DNA of 64,000 nt from Pseudacidobacterium ailaaui (lineage in GTDB: Bacteria > Acidobacteriota > Terriglobia > Terriglobales > Acidobacteriaceae), in NCBI RefSeq assembly GCF_000688455.1, contig NZ_JIAL01000001.1, positions 961,001-1,025,000 of the forward strand. Reading direction: 5' to 3'. The notes beneath the pieces were generated by a model. That model did no database searches and was not told the DNA's origin. It saw only the letters and a list, made by a program, of their open reading frames with translations. A program made the translations under genes and the position numbers. Positions 38,842 to 46,509 of the stretch are shown piece by piece. How positions within the stretch are numbered: position 1 is the first letter of the stretch; every line of letters begins with the position of its first letter.

Positions 38842-38887
38842 AACTGAGGGAAGCAGGCAGCTTCCTGTCTCTAAAGAGCTTTGCCGT

Positions 38888-38972
38888 GCGGAAGTGGTGA
38901 AATTGGCAGACACACCATCTTGAGGGGGTGGCGCCGAAAGGCATGGGGGTTCAAGTCCCCCCTTCCGCACCA
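38888..38972 (+). tRNA. tRNA-Leu (anticodon GAG)
   Basis: A class II tRNA of 85 bases with encoded CCA. The acceptor stem is GCGGAAG with CTTCCGC at 38962-38968; the D-arm contains AAATTGGCAGAC; the anticodon stem CCATC/GGTGG flanks the loop with GAG at 38922-38924; a long variable arm follows; the T-arm GGGGGTTCAAGTCCCCC is perfect. GAG reads CUC and CUU leucine codons. Confidence 0.96.
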
Positions 38973-39007
38973 AATGTTCCGTCGCCCCTGAGGTCCTGAA
39001 AGCAACT

Positions 39008-39301
39008 ATGTTCTATCTTGTTTTAGCCATCCATGTCCTGGTCTGTATTTTCCTGGTCATCGTCATTCTGCTCCAGCAGGGCAAGAGCGCTGATCTTGCC
39101 GGCGCATTTGGCGGCCAGGGCTCGCAGACGGCCTTCGGTCCGCGGGGGGCGGCCAATGTGCTGACGCGCATTACCACCTGGTGTGCAGTGATTTTTATGC
39201 TGACTTCCATTGGATTGACGATCCTGATGCAGAAGCGCACCGGTGGACATTCGGTCCTGGAAGGAACAGGGACCACGCAGTCTACTCCGGCAAAGAAATA
39301 G
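39008..39301 (+). CDS. secG: Protein translocase subunit SecG
   Basis: 97 residues. Two membrane helices (LVLAIHVLVCIFLVIVILLQ and TTWCAVIFMLTSIGLTILM) flank a cytoplasmic loop with QQGKSADLAGAFGGQGSQTAFG, the SecG signature. It assists SecYE during protein export. It lies 35 bases after the tRNA, the common bacterial tRNA-Leu/secG arrangement, and may share its transcript. A terminator follows. Confidence 0.95.
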   Translation: MFYLVLAIHVLVCIFLVIVILLQQGKSADLAGAFGGQGSQTAFGPRGAANVLTRITTWCAVIFMLTSIGLTILMQKRTGGHSVLEGTGTTQSTPAKK

Positions 39302-39323
39302 TCTTTTTGCGGGCTGCATTTTG

Positions 39324-39351
39324 AAAGGCAGGTCCTCTGGGCCTGCCTTTT
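39324..39351 (+). terminator. Rho-independent terminator after secG
   Basis: AAAGGCAGG (39324-39332) pairs with CCTGCCTTT (39342-39350), followed by more T. The stem shares the GGCAGG/CCTGCC core with the recA terminator. Confidence 0.82.
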
Positions 39352-39440
39352 CCGTTCCATGATGGGCATTAAAAATAAAAATGGGTACCTTCGTTGGCTC
39401 TTGAGCCGCCCCGGTCTTCTCTTCAAACCAGTAAAATAAA

Positions 39441-39458
39441 AGAGATGATGAAATCTCT
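39441..39458. promoter_or_regulatory. Inverted repeat upstream of sucA
   Basis: AGAGAT and ATCTCT arms are separated by six bases, 70 bases before the sucA start and just after a TAAAAT that could be a -10 box. A regulatory role is only possible. The rest of this gap holds three TTTCCGG repeats and nothing else I recognise. Confidence 0.28.
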
Positions 39459-39527
39459 GGCCGCTTTCCGGGCAAATCTTCCCCGACAATCTGAATTTCC
39501 GGGCCGGGATTTCCGGATCCGACATTT

Positions 39528-42035
39528 ATGAGTGCTACTAAGCTGGAACCCGTACCTTCTGAAGTTGACTTGAACCATAAACACCGCGAAGAAGTCTTTG
39601 ATGCCTTCCGGCGCTGGGGACACCTCCAGGCGCAGCTTGACCCTCTCGGACAATACCTCACCCCCGAACCTGTTCCCGATCTTGATTACGAAGGTGAAGA
39701 TGCAGAAGAGGCCCGCCGCTGCTACTGCGGAACGATTGCCGCCGAATTCATGCATATTCCTTACCGCGAGCGCCGGCAGTGGATCGCCGAGCGTATGGAA
39801 TCAGAAGCGGCAAAGCCAGACCAGAAGCGCATTCTGGACCTGCTGCTCAAGGCCGATATTTTTGAGCAGGTGATTCAATCGCGCTACCTGGGGACCAAAC
39901 GCTTCTCTCTGGAAGGCGTGACTGCGCTGATTCCGTTTCTGGATGAACTGCTGAACCGCTCAGCCGAACTTGGTGCAGAAAAGGCCGTCATGGGAATGAG
40001 CCATCGTGGACGCCTCAGTGTGATGGTCAACACTTTCGGCAAGTCCCCGGCAGATATTTTTTCAAAATTTGAAGATGTAGATCCCAGAAGCATCCTTGGC
40101 GGGGGAGACGTGAAGTATCACGTAGGCGCCACGGGCGTCTTTCGCGCACGGGACGGCAAGGCCCTGGCGCTGCACCTGGTCTCAAATCCCAGCCATCTGG
40201 AGGCTGTGGACCCAGTTGTGATGGGCCGTGCCCGCGCCAAACAGGCCCGTTACGGGGCCGAGGGCGTGGACCGGGTGCTTCCGATTGCCATCCACGGCGA
40301 TGCTGCCTTTGCCGGACAGGGCATCTGGGCCGAAACACTGAACCTGTCCAATGTACAAGGCTTCTCTGTGGGCGGCAGCATCCACATCATCGTAAACAAT
40401 CTGCTTGGCTTTACTGCTGAGCCGGAAGAGTCAAATTCTTCGCGCTACTCGTCGGACATCGCCAAGCGTCTGCCCATCCCCATCTTCCACGTCAACGCGG
40501 AAGATCCGGATGCGGTGGTGCGGGTGGCTGCGTTGGCCGCCGAATATCGGTATACCTTCAAGAGCGATGTTGTGATTGACCTGATCGGGTATCGCCGTCA
40601 CGGACACAGCGAAGTGGACGATCCCACGATCACACAACCTCTTCGCTACGCAAAGATCAAAGACCATCCTCCACTCTATGAAATCTATGCCAGAAAGCTG
40701 GGGGCCGATGTCAGTGCCCGCGTGAAGGAGCTACAGACCGAATTTGCTGAAGCGCAGCGCACCGCCACAAAGATGAAGAAAATGCCCGTGCTGGCCGTGC
40801 TGCCGGACTACTGGTCGCAGTTTAAGGGCGGCAAATATCAACCAGAGTACGAGGTCGAAACGGGGCTGAGCGCACAGGAGATCGGAGAAATCACAGAAGC
40901 CCTCACCAAAACACCGGATGGATTTCATGTGCATCCCAAGATCCAGAAGCTTCTGGAACAGCGCCGGAAGATGGGCGAGGGGAAACTGCCGTTCGATTAC
41001 GGGATGGCAGAGGCCGTCGCGATTGGCTCATTGTTGAAGGCCGGGGTCCCCGTCCGCCTCAGCGGTCAGGACAGCCAGCGTGGCACCTTTAACCAGCGTC
41101 ATAGCGTGCTGATTGATGTCGAAAACGAACAGAGCTATCTACCGCTCAACCATCTCACAGAAAACCAGGCGAAGTTTGAGGTCTACAATTCGGTGCTCTC
41201 TGAGGCTGCGGTGCTGGGCTATGAATATGGCTACAGCCGTGACTATCCGGAAGCGCTGGTGATGTGGGAGGCGCAATTTGGCGATTTTGCCAATGGTGCG
41301 CAGATCATCATTGATCAATTCATCTCTTCCGGCGAAGACAAATGGGGGCTGCTGGCCGGCGTGGTTGTGCTGTTGCCGCACGGCTACGAAGGCCAGGGGC
41401 CGGAGCACTCCAGCGCACGCATGGAGCGCTATCTGCAACTGGCCGCGCATGACAATATGCAGATCTGCCAGCCCTCCACGGCTGCGCAATATTTCCATCT
41501 GCTGCGGCGGCAGGCCTTGCGCAAATGGCGCAAGCCTTTGATTGTCTTTACGCCAAAGAGTATGCTGCGCCATCCGGATGCGGTCTCCCCGATCGAGGAC
41601 CTGACCCGGCCGCACTTCCAGAATGTGCTGCCGGAAACCAAGATCACCGATGCAAAGCGCCTGCTCATCTGTACCGGAAAAATCGGTCACGAGCTGCGGG
41701 TCGAGCGCGAAAAGCGCAAAGACAGCACCACGGGCATTATCTTTGTTGAGCAGCTCTATCCCTGGCCCGAGGCAGAACTGGAGACCGCCATCAAGGCCCA
41801 CCCCGACGCCCATGAAGTCATCTGGGTGCAGGAAGAGCCGGAGAACATGGGAGCACTCTCTTTCGTGATGCCCCGCTTGAAGCGTCTGGCGCGCGACCGT
41901 CAGGTGCTGAGCATCAAGCGCTCCGCCGCCGCCAGTCCCGCCACTGGATCGGCCAAGGCCCATGAGATGGAGCAGAAAACGCTGATTGAGCTTGCTTTGG
42001 GACCGGGACTCCGGGAAAAGGCCGGCCAGCGATAG
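39528..42035 (+). CDS. sucA: 2-oxoglutarate dehydrogenase E1 component, N-terminally short
   Basis: 835 residues. This thiamine-diphosphate enzyme decarboxylates 2-oxoglutarate in the TCA cycle. Seen: MGMSHRGRLSVMVNTFGK, HGDAAFAGQG, NNLLGFTAEPEESNSSRYS and GYRRHGHSEVDDPTITQPL, all typical of SucA/OdhA. E. coli SucA is about 930 residues and starts with an E2-binding segment (the short helix resembling LSGANAAYIEELYE); that segment is missing here and the upstream gap leaves little room for it. sucB and lpd are not adjacent. The protein begins directly with the region equivalent to the pre-catalytic helical domain. Confidence 0.93.
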   Translation: MSATKLEPVPSEVDLNHKHREEVFDAFRRWGHLQAQLDPLGQYLTPEPVPDLDYEGEDAEEARRCYCGTIAAEFMHIPYRERRQWIAERMESEAAKPDQKRILDLLLKADIFEQVIQSRYLGTKRFSLEGVTALIPFLDELLNRSAELGAEKAVMGMSHRGRLSVMVNTFGKSPADIFSKFEDVDPRSILGGGDVKYHVGATGVFRARDGKALALHLVSNPSHLEAVDPVVMGRARAKQARYGAEGVDRVLPIAIHGDAAFAGQGIWAETLNLSNVQGFSVGGSIHIIVNNLLGFTAEPEESNSSRYSSDIAKRLPIPIFHVNAEDPDAVVRVAALAAEYRYTFKSDVVIDLIGYRRHGHSEVDDPTITQPLRYAKIKDHPPLYEIYARKLGADVSARVKELQTEFAEAQRTATKMKKMPVLAVLPDYWSQFKGGKYQPEYEVETGLSAQEIGEITEALTKTPDGFHVHPKIQKLLEQRRKMGEGKLPFDYGMAEAVAIGSLLKAGVPVRLSGQDSQRGTFNQRHSVLIDVENEQSYLPLNHLTENQAKFEVYNSVLSEAAVLGYEYGYSRDYPEALVMWEAQFGDFANGAQIIIDQFISSGEDKWGLLAGVVVLLPHGYEGQGPEHSSARMERYLQLAAHDNMQICQPSTAAQYFHLLRRQALRKWRKPLIVFTPKSMLRHPDAVSPIEDLTRPHFQNVLPETKITDAKRLLICTGKIGHELRVEREKRKDSTTGIIFVEQLYPWPEAELETAIKAHPDAHEVIWVQEEPENMGALSFVMPRLKRLARDRQVLSIKRSAAASPATGSAKAHEMEQKTLIELALGPGLREKAGQR

Positions 42036-42042
42036 TGCTTCC

Positions 42043-43191
42043 TCAGGAGAGTGCCTGTGCCGATTGAGACAGGCACTCATCGTATTTTTCTTCGAGGATG
42101 CGCGTCTGCCGCGCGAGATCGAAATGCTCCTCGATGTATCGCCTTCCCTGCACATGTGCACATTGCCAAAGCGCGTCATCGAGAACAAAGCGCACGATGG
42201 TTTCTGCCAGTTCGGCGATCTCGCGCTCGGGCGGCATGAAACCTCTGAGCCTCTTTGGCAGCGCTTCCAGCACTGCATCCGTTGCGAATGTCACGACAGG
42301 AAGGCCCGCCGCCTGCGCCTCACACAAAACCGTTGGCAGGCCCTCCTGGTCGCCATCAGAGGCACAGATGCTGGGGGCCACCAGTACACGGGCCCGGCGC
42401 ATCCATTGCTTCACCTGCTGATGCGGCTGATGGCCATGGAAAATAACATTTCCTCTGAATGCGACGGCCATCTGCTCCAGCACTTTACGCAGTGGACCGT
42501 CCCCCAAAATGACGAGCCTGGCCCCGGGAACCTGCCTGAGGACCAGCGGCATGGCGCGAAGCAGATCGGCGCATCCTTTTTTCTCAACCAGCCTGCCCAC
42601 AAACAGGATTGTGCTCCTCTCTCGTCCTTCTGCCGAGGTCGCCGGCCGATCCACGGCAACCCCCACCGGATGCACAAACAGCTTATCCGGCGGAAATCCG
42701 CGCAGAAGCGCCTGCCGACGCACATTGCTGGAAACGCAGAAGAACAGGCTTGCATACTGCCATAGCTCCATGCGCCTGCGCAGATATGTCCGTCCTGCGG
42801 GCCAGCGGCGCAGCGCAGCGTCATGGCAGCCAATGTCATAGCCATGCAGTGTAACCAGCAAAGGAAGACGCCAGCGCCGGGCCATAGGCAGGATGGCGCA
42901 GGCATCGACGGCAAAGTGCGCATGGACCAAGCTCGGCCGCTGCCATGCGATCTCTTCCTCCAGCCGGCCGGAGCGTCCTGTCTGGAAAAAGAGGCGCCGC
43001 AGCAGCTTTTCGCGCAGCCGCTCAGAAGCAGAAACGGTCGCGACGGCGTATGGCGCCAGATCAAGACCAGAGAAGACCCGTCTTACTCCGGCAAATACGG
43101 GCACATATCGGCTGAGTGCCGCTGCCTGGGCCAGAACAAAGGTCTCTGACCCAGGCAGCAGCTCGTTGCGATAGATGAGGACCTTTCGCAT
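42043..43191 (-). CDS. GT4-family glycosyltransferase
   Basis: 382 residues with a GT-B fold. The C-terminal nucleotide-sugar half shows ILFVGRLVEKKGCADLLRAM and the E-x7-E pattern in DGDQEGLPTVLCEAQAAGLPVV. It probably adds a sugar from a nucleotide donor to the polysaccharide repeat unit at the cytoplasmic face. It is the last gene of the long minus-strand EPS operon; its ATG immediately abuts the acyltransferase stop codon. Confidence 0.9.
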   Translation of the reverse strand: MRKVLIYRNELLPGSETFVLAQAAALSRYVPVFAGVRRVFSGLDLAPYAVATVSASERLREKLLRRLFFQTGRSGRLEEEIAWQRPSLVHAHFAVDACAILPMARRWRLPLLVTLHGYDIGCHDAALRRWPAGRTYLRRRMELWQYASLFFCVSSNVRRQALLRGFPPDKLFVHPVGVAVDRPATSAEGRERSTILFVGRLVEKKGCADLLRAMPLVLRQVPGARLVILGDGPLRKVLEQMAVAFRGNVIFHGHQPHQQVKQWMRRARVLVAPSICASDGDQEGLPTVLCEAQAAGLPVVTFATDAVLEALPKRLRGFMPPEREIAELAETIVRFVLDDALWQCAHVQGRRYIEEHFDLARQTRILEEKYDECLSQSAQALS

Positions 43192-44319
43192 TTATCGATT
43201 CCCCGAGCGCACAAATGCATGACGCCGTTTAAAGCGCAGGAACGGGGCCTCATAAAAGCGATACGACGCTGAGGCCAATCCGATGGTCAGAGCCAGGGCG
43301 GCCGTTTTGTTCACAACCAGCAGCCATGCTGTCTCCCCGTGCGTAAGGCGCTTCTGTGCCTCATCGACCAACAGGAAAGCCGTTTCATGAAACATGTAAA
43401 GTCCGAAAGAGATCCTTCCTAAAAACAACACCCAGCGTGGAAAAAGCCACCGGCCTGCTTCCAGCACTGCGAGAAACAGGCAAAGACATCCGACCTCCAC
43501 CAGCATGTATCCGAAAAGGAACTGTAAAGCAGACGGATGTGCTTGCGGCCTTTTGATGCGGAATGCAAAAGCGGCCGTCCACCAGGCGACCAGACCTGCC
43601 AGCGCCAGCGCCAGCCGCATTTCTGGTCTCCATTCCGGAGTTCTGCCTTGCAGCGCAAGCGCCAGCAACGCGCCGCAGGCAAAGTATTGAAACTGCACCA
43701 GGCTGTTCAGCCAAACTGTGTTGTACGCAAATGGTCCGCCGGAGACAACCAGGACGGTCATCCAGGAGATCGGCAGGAGCACTAAGGAGGCGGCGCCATA
43801 AGCGCTTCTGTTTCCAAGCCTTCCTAGCACAGGCCAGACCAGATAAAACTGCTCTTCCACAGAAATGCTCCACAGGGCGCGCAAAGGCGTGCGGACCCAG
43901 GGATGCAGCGCAATGTACCAGTTTCCCGCCATCAGGAAATAGGCAGCAATCCTCCCTGTTTCCATGCGCAGGGAGTGAAGGAAGAGGCCCCCGACTGCGT
44001 ACCCTGCGGTGATTCCGTAATACAGCGGCCAGATGCGCAGAACACGCCGGAGATAGAATGCGCGCACATGGACCCGCCCAAACTGCGCCTGCTCGCGACA
44101 CAGCAGCTCTGTGATGAGATACGCGCTCAGAAAAAAGAAGAGGCATACGCCAAAGTTGCCGGCATCTTTGATTCCGGCAATCAGCGGCACTCGTGTCCAG
44201 GCCTCCGGCACCGCATGGCAGAAGTAGACACACAGAAAGGCAAATAGACGCAGGGCGTCCAGCTCTGCAAGATAGAAGCCGGTTGCTGGCTTGCTGAGGA
44301 CAGATGTTGCGGTGCTCAT
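43192..44319 (-). CDS. Acyltransferase 3 family membrane protein (OafA-like)
   Basis: 375 residues, about ten membrane helices. The start has LDALRLFAFLCVYFCHA, the acyltransferase-3 motif with its His, and WSISVEEQFYLVWPVLG, the second conserved motif. Members O-acetylate or otherwise acylate polysaccharide sugars. It overlaps the upstream polymerase gene by four bases (ATGA), so it is translated together with it. It probably decorates the EPS made by this locus. Confidence 0.9.
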   Translation of the reverse strand: MSTATSVLSKPATGFYLAELDALRLFAFLCVYFCHAVPEAWTRVPLIAGIKDAGNFGVCLFFFLSAYLITELLCREQAQFGRVHVRAFYLRRVLRIWPLYYGITAGYAVGGLFLHSLRMETGRIAAYFLMAGNWYIALHPWVRTPLRALWSISVEEQFYLVWPVLGRLGNRSAYGAASLVLLPISWMTVLVVSGGPFAYNTVWLNSLVQFQYFACGALLALALQGRTPEWRPEMRLALALAGLVAWWTAAFAFRIKRPQAHPSALQFLFGYMLVEVGCLCLFLAVLEAGRWLFPRWVLFLGRISFGLYMFHETAFLLVDEAQKRLTHGETAWLLVVNKTAALALTIGLASASYRFYEAPFLRFKRRHAFVRSGNR

Positions 44320-45620
44320 CCTGCCGGGGCCATCCGCACATGGAGTCGTGAGAAGAACTTTTGCCTTTGCTTCAGGAGGCGCTCTTCGGACGCAAGGATC
44401 TCAATATTGGCCAGGGCCGCTACATAGAGCACCCAGAACATGCCGTTGAAGGTGAGCAGCGTATTTTCATCCAGGTCATAGAGAAAGACCAGGACCAGCA
44501 CAAAAAGCATCCATGCACACTCCTGCAGACGGCGCCGCAGCAGCAACGGCCACAGCTTTTTCCAGCCGCGGAGGTAACTGAGGAGAAAGAAGAACAGTCC
44601 GGGCAAGCCCAGCTCCAGCCATATCTCAAGAAAACCATTGTGCGCATGAAACAGCACGAACCGCAGGGCAAGAATGACGTAAAAAGATTCCCCTTTCAGG
44701 CCCTGCCAGAAGGCTGAAAAACCATACCCCAACCACGGATGTCTGAGGATGGCCTCCCAGACCTGCTGCCAGATGGCCGTGCGCCCGGTAAGTGTCGCAT
44801 CGCGTCCCATCAGGGCCACGAGCAGAGGGAAATAGACCCAGGCTGCCCATGCAGTTGCGACAGCGAGTACGATCGCCACGCCCAGCAGCATCGTCCGGGC
44901 CGAAGGCGCAGATCGAAACAGCAGCAGCAGGAACACATAGAGCCCCAGCACCACGGCGGCAATCGCCCAGGCACCGCGCGATCCACTCATGATCAGGACG
45001 GCCGTAAACAGAAGCAGGCACCCCAGACGGATGACATTCAGCCGTCCAAAGGAAAAGATGGCTGCAATGGCAAACACCATTGCGCGTCCGCAGGCATTCT
45101 TCTGGGTAAAGATGCCCTGCCAGTTTCCAAAGTGGCCTGTGGATGCCTCCAGTCCGATGGAAGGGACCGTCCATGCAAGTATGGAACTGGCCAGGGCCGC
45201 AACCAGCATCGTCATGCAAAAGAGAAAGAGCTGCTTTCTCACGGGAAATCTGGCCGCAAAGTACAGGCCGAACAGACAGGCCAGCACAAATGCTATCGAG
45301 CGGCGTGCTGTAGTTACAGGGTCCTGCGACCAGAGGGACGAGAGCGCCGCCCATGTTGCAAAAACTGCGCTCCATTGCAGAGCAAATCGCAGGCGGTAAA
45401 GCCTCCGCCATTGATGGACCACCAGCGCAGCAATCCAGCCGTCCACGATAAGCTGTGATCCGATGCCTGCAATCTTCATCCATGAAGTCGCCGCGGCATT
45501 TGTCATCTCCGCCGCCTGGTTGGGAGCAATTCCCGGAATGGCCCCCTGCATGGCAAAGAAGAGCAGAACCAAAACGCAGCCTGCCTCCGCAATGCCGGGC
45601 TTGCCTTTAGCGCGCTGCAT
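44316..45620 (-). CDS. O-antigen ligase/polymerase family membrane protein
   Basis: 434 residues with about twelve membrane helices and a large periplasmic loop containing GRTAIWQQVWEAILRHPWLGYGF and, later, AHNGFLEIWLELGLPGL, the hallmark of the Wzy_C (WaaL/Wzy) family. In this setting, next to Wza and Wzz genes, it is more likely the repeat-unit polymerase (Wzy) than the lipid A ligase. It overlaps the Wza-like gene by 14 bases. Confidence 0.87.
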   Translation of the reverse strand: MQRAKGKPGIAEAGCVLVLLFFAMQGAIPGIAPNQAAEMTNAAATSWMKIAGIGSQLIVDGWIAALVVHQWRRLYRLRFALQWSAVFATWAALSSLWSQDPVTTARRSIAFVLACLFGLYFAARFPVRKQLFLFCMTMLVAALASSILAWTVPSIGLEASTGHFGNWQGIFTQKNACGRAMVFAIAAIFSFGRLNVIRLGCLLLFTAVLIMSGSRGAWAIAAVVLGLYVFLLLLFRSAPSARTMLLGVAIVLAVATAWAAWVYFPLLVALMGRDATLTGRTAIWQQVWEAILRHPWLGYGFSAFWQGLKGESFYVILALRFVLFHAHNGFLEIWLELGLPGLFFFLLSYLRGWKKLWPLLLRRRLQECAWMLFVLVLVFLYDLDENTLLTFNGMFWVLYVAALANIEILASEERLLKQRQKFFSRLHVRMAPAG

Positions 45621-46509
45621 AGATGGCCGCCGAGCTGGTGGAAGAAAGGATCCCCGATGCGCCTACCACAACATTTCTGGCCATGCTGAAGGGAATGTAA
45701 AGCACGTCGCCAGCTTCCAGTTCCATGTCCGGCTGGCTTCCTCGTTCCATGTCTTTCAGCGGAATGGTCTGCTCCTGATATCGGCCCTGGACCTTCCGCA
45801 GCAGGCGTGCGGCATTTTCTTTTGCCGAGCGGTTGGCGCCAGCAGCCAGTGCGATGGCCTGCAGGACAGTAAGCTTTGCATCATCCTGCATCACATAGCC
45901 GCCAGGACGTCCCACATCACCCAGCACATAGACCACGCCTGCCTTCGGCACCAGAACGGTATCTCCGGGATGGACCATCACCGTATTTTTCAGATCGGTC
46001 GAGGCATCGTTTGGAACAAAAACCGTCAGACTCCCGCTTTTATCTCCGCGCTCGATCGTGATGTGCCGGTCGGCGACATCTGTCAGTCCTCCGGCGAGAG
46101 AAAGTACGTCCAGAAGGCTGCGTGAGGTCATTAATGGGACCGCACCTGGGCGGGCCACCTGTCCCAGCACAGACACCTGCTGCGTCGCATACTCTTCAAT
46201 CAGCACTGAGACCTGGGGATGGTTTAGATACTTCCCCTGTTCATACGCCTGCGCAATTTTCAGCGCAGCTTCTCCCGGGACGAGTCCGACCACAGAGACG
46301 GCACCGACCAGGTCGAGATCAATTTCACCCGAATCCCTCACGCGCACATGCTGCTCCAGGTCCGGCTCGCGAAAAACGGAGACATGCAATAAATCACCGC
46401 TGGAAATCCGCAGACTTTCTTTTTTGTCTGCAGCCCGTGCGGAAAGAGCAGAAAAGCAGAACAGGAGTGCGAGCAATATGCCTCTGCGGGCCGCTGTCCT
46501 AAGCCCCAT
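45607..46509 (-). CDS. Polysaccharide export protein (Wza-like)
   Basis: 300 residues from the ATG at 46509, which overlaps the end of the Wzz/kinase gene by 11 bases; a longer open frame upstream lies inside that gene. The signal peptide ends FSALSARA-AD; unlike E. coli Wza there is no lipobox cysteine at the cleavage site. A polysaccharide-export (PES) domain (RISSGDLLHVSVFREPDLEQ) is followed by two SLBB units (VSVLGQVARPGAVPL; VYVLGDVGRPGGYVM). It should form the periplasmic/outer membrane part of the export channel. Confidence 0.9.
   Translation of the reverse strand: MGLRTAARRGILLALLFCFSALSARAADKKESLRISSGDLLHVSVFREPDLEQHVRVRDSGEIDLDLVGAVSVVGLVPGEAALKIAQAYEQGKYLNHPQVSVLIEEYATQQVSVLGQVARPGAVPLMTSRSLLDVLSLAGGLTDVADRHITIERGDKSGSLTVFVPNDASTDLKNTVMVHPGDTVLVPKAGVVYVLGDVGRPGGYVMQDDAKLTVLQAIALAAGANRSAKENAARLLRKVQGRYQEQTIPLKDMERGSQPDMELEAGDVLYIPFSMARNVVVGASGILSSTSSAAIYAAR

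Noticed and set aside
37096-38973. 625-codon minus-strand open frame starting MVRKGGLEPPCLSAPPPQDG
   Set aside because: It is antisense to the carboxyltransferase gene, and its start is the well-known false translation of the reverse strand of a tRNA-Leu gene (GLEPP...DGVSANFTT).
41139-42278. 379-codon minus-strand open frame opposite the end of sucA
   Set aside because: Antisense to clear SucA motifs, without its own motifs or start signal.
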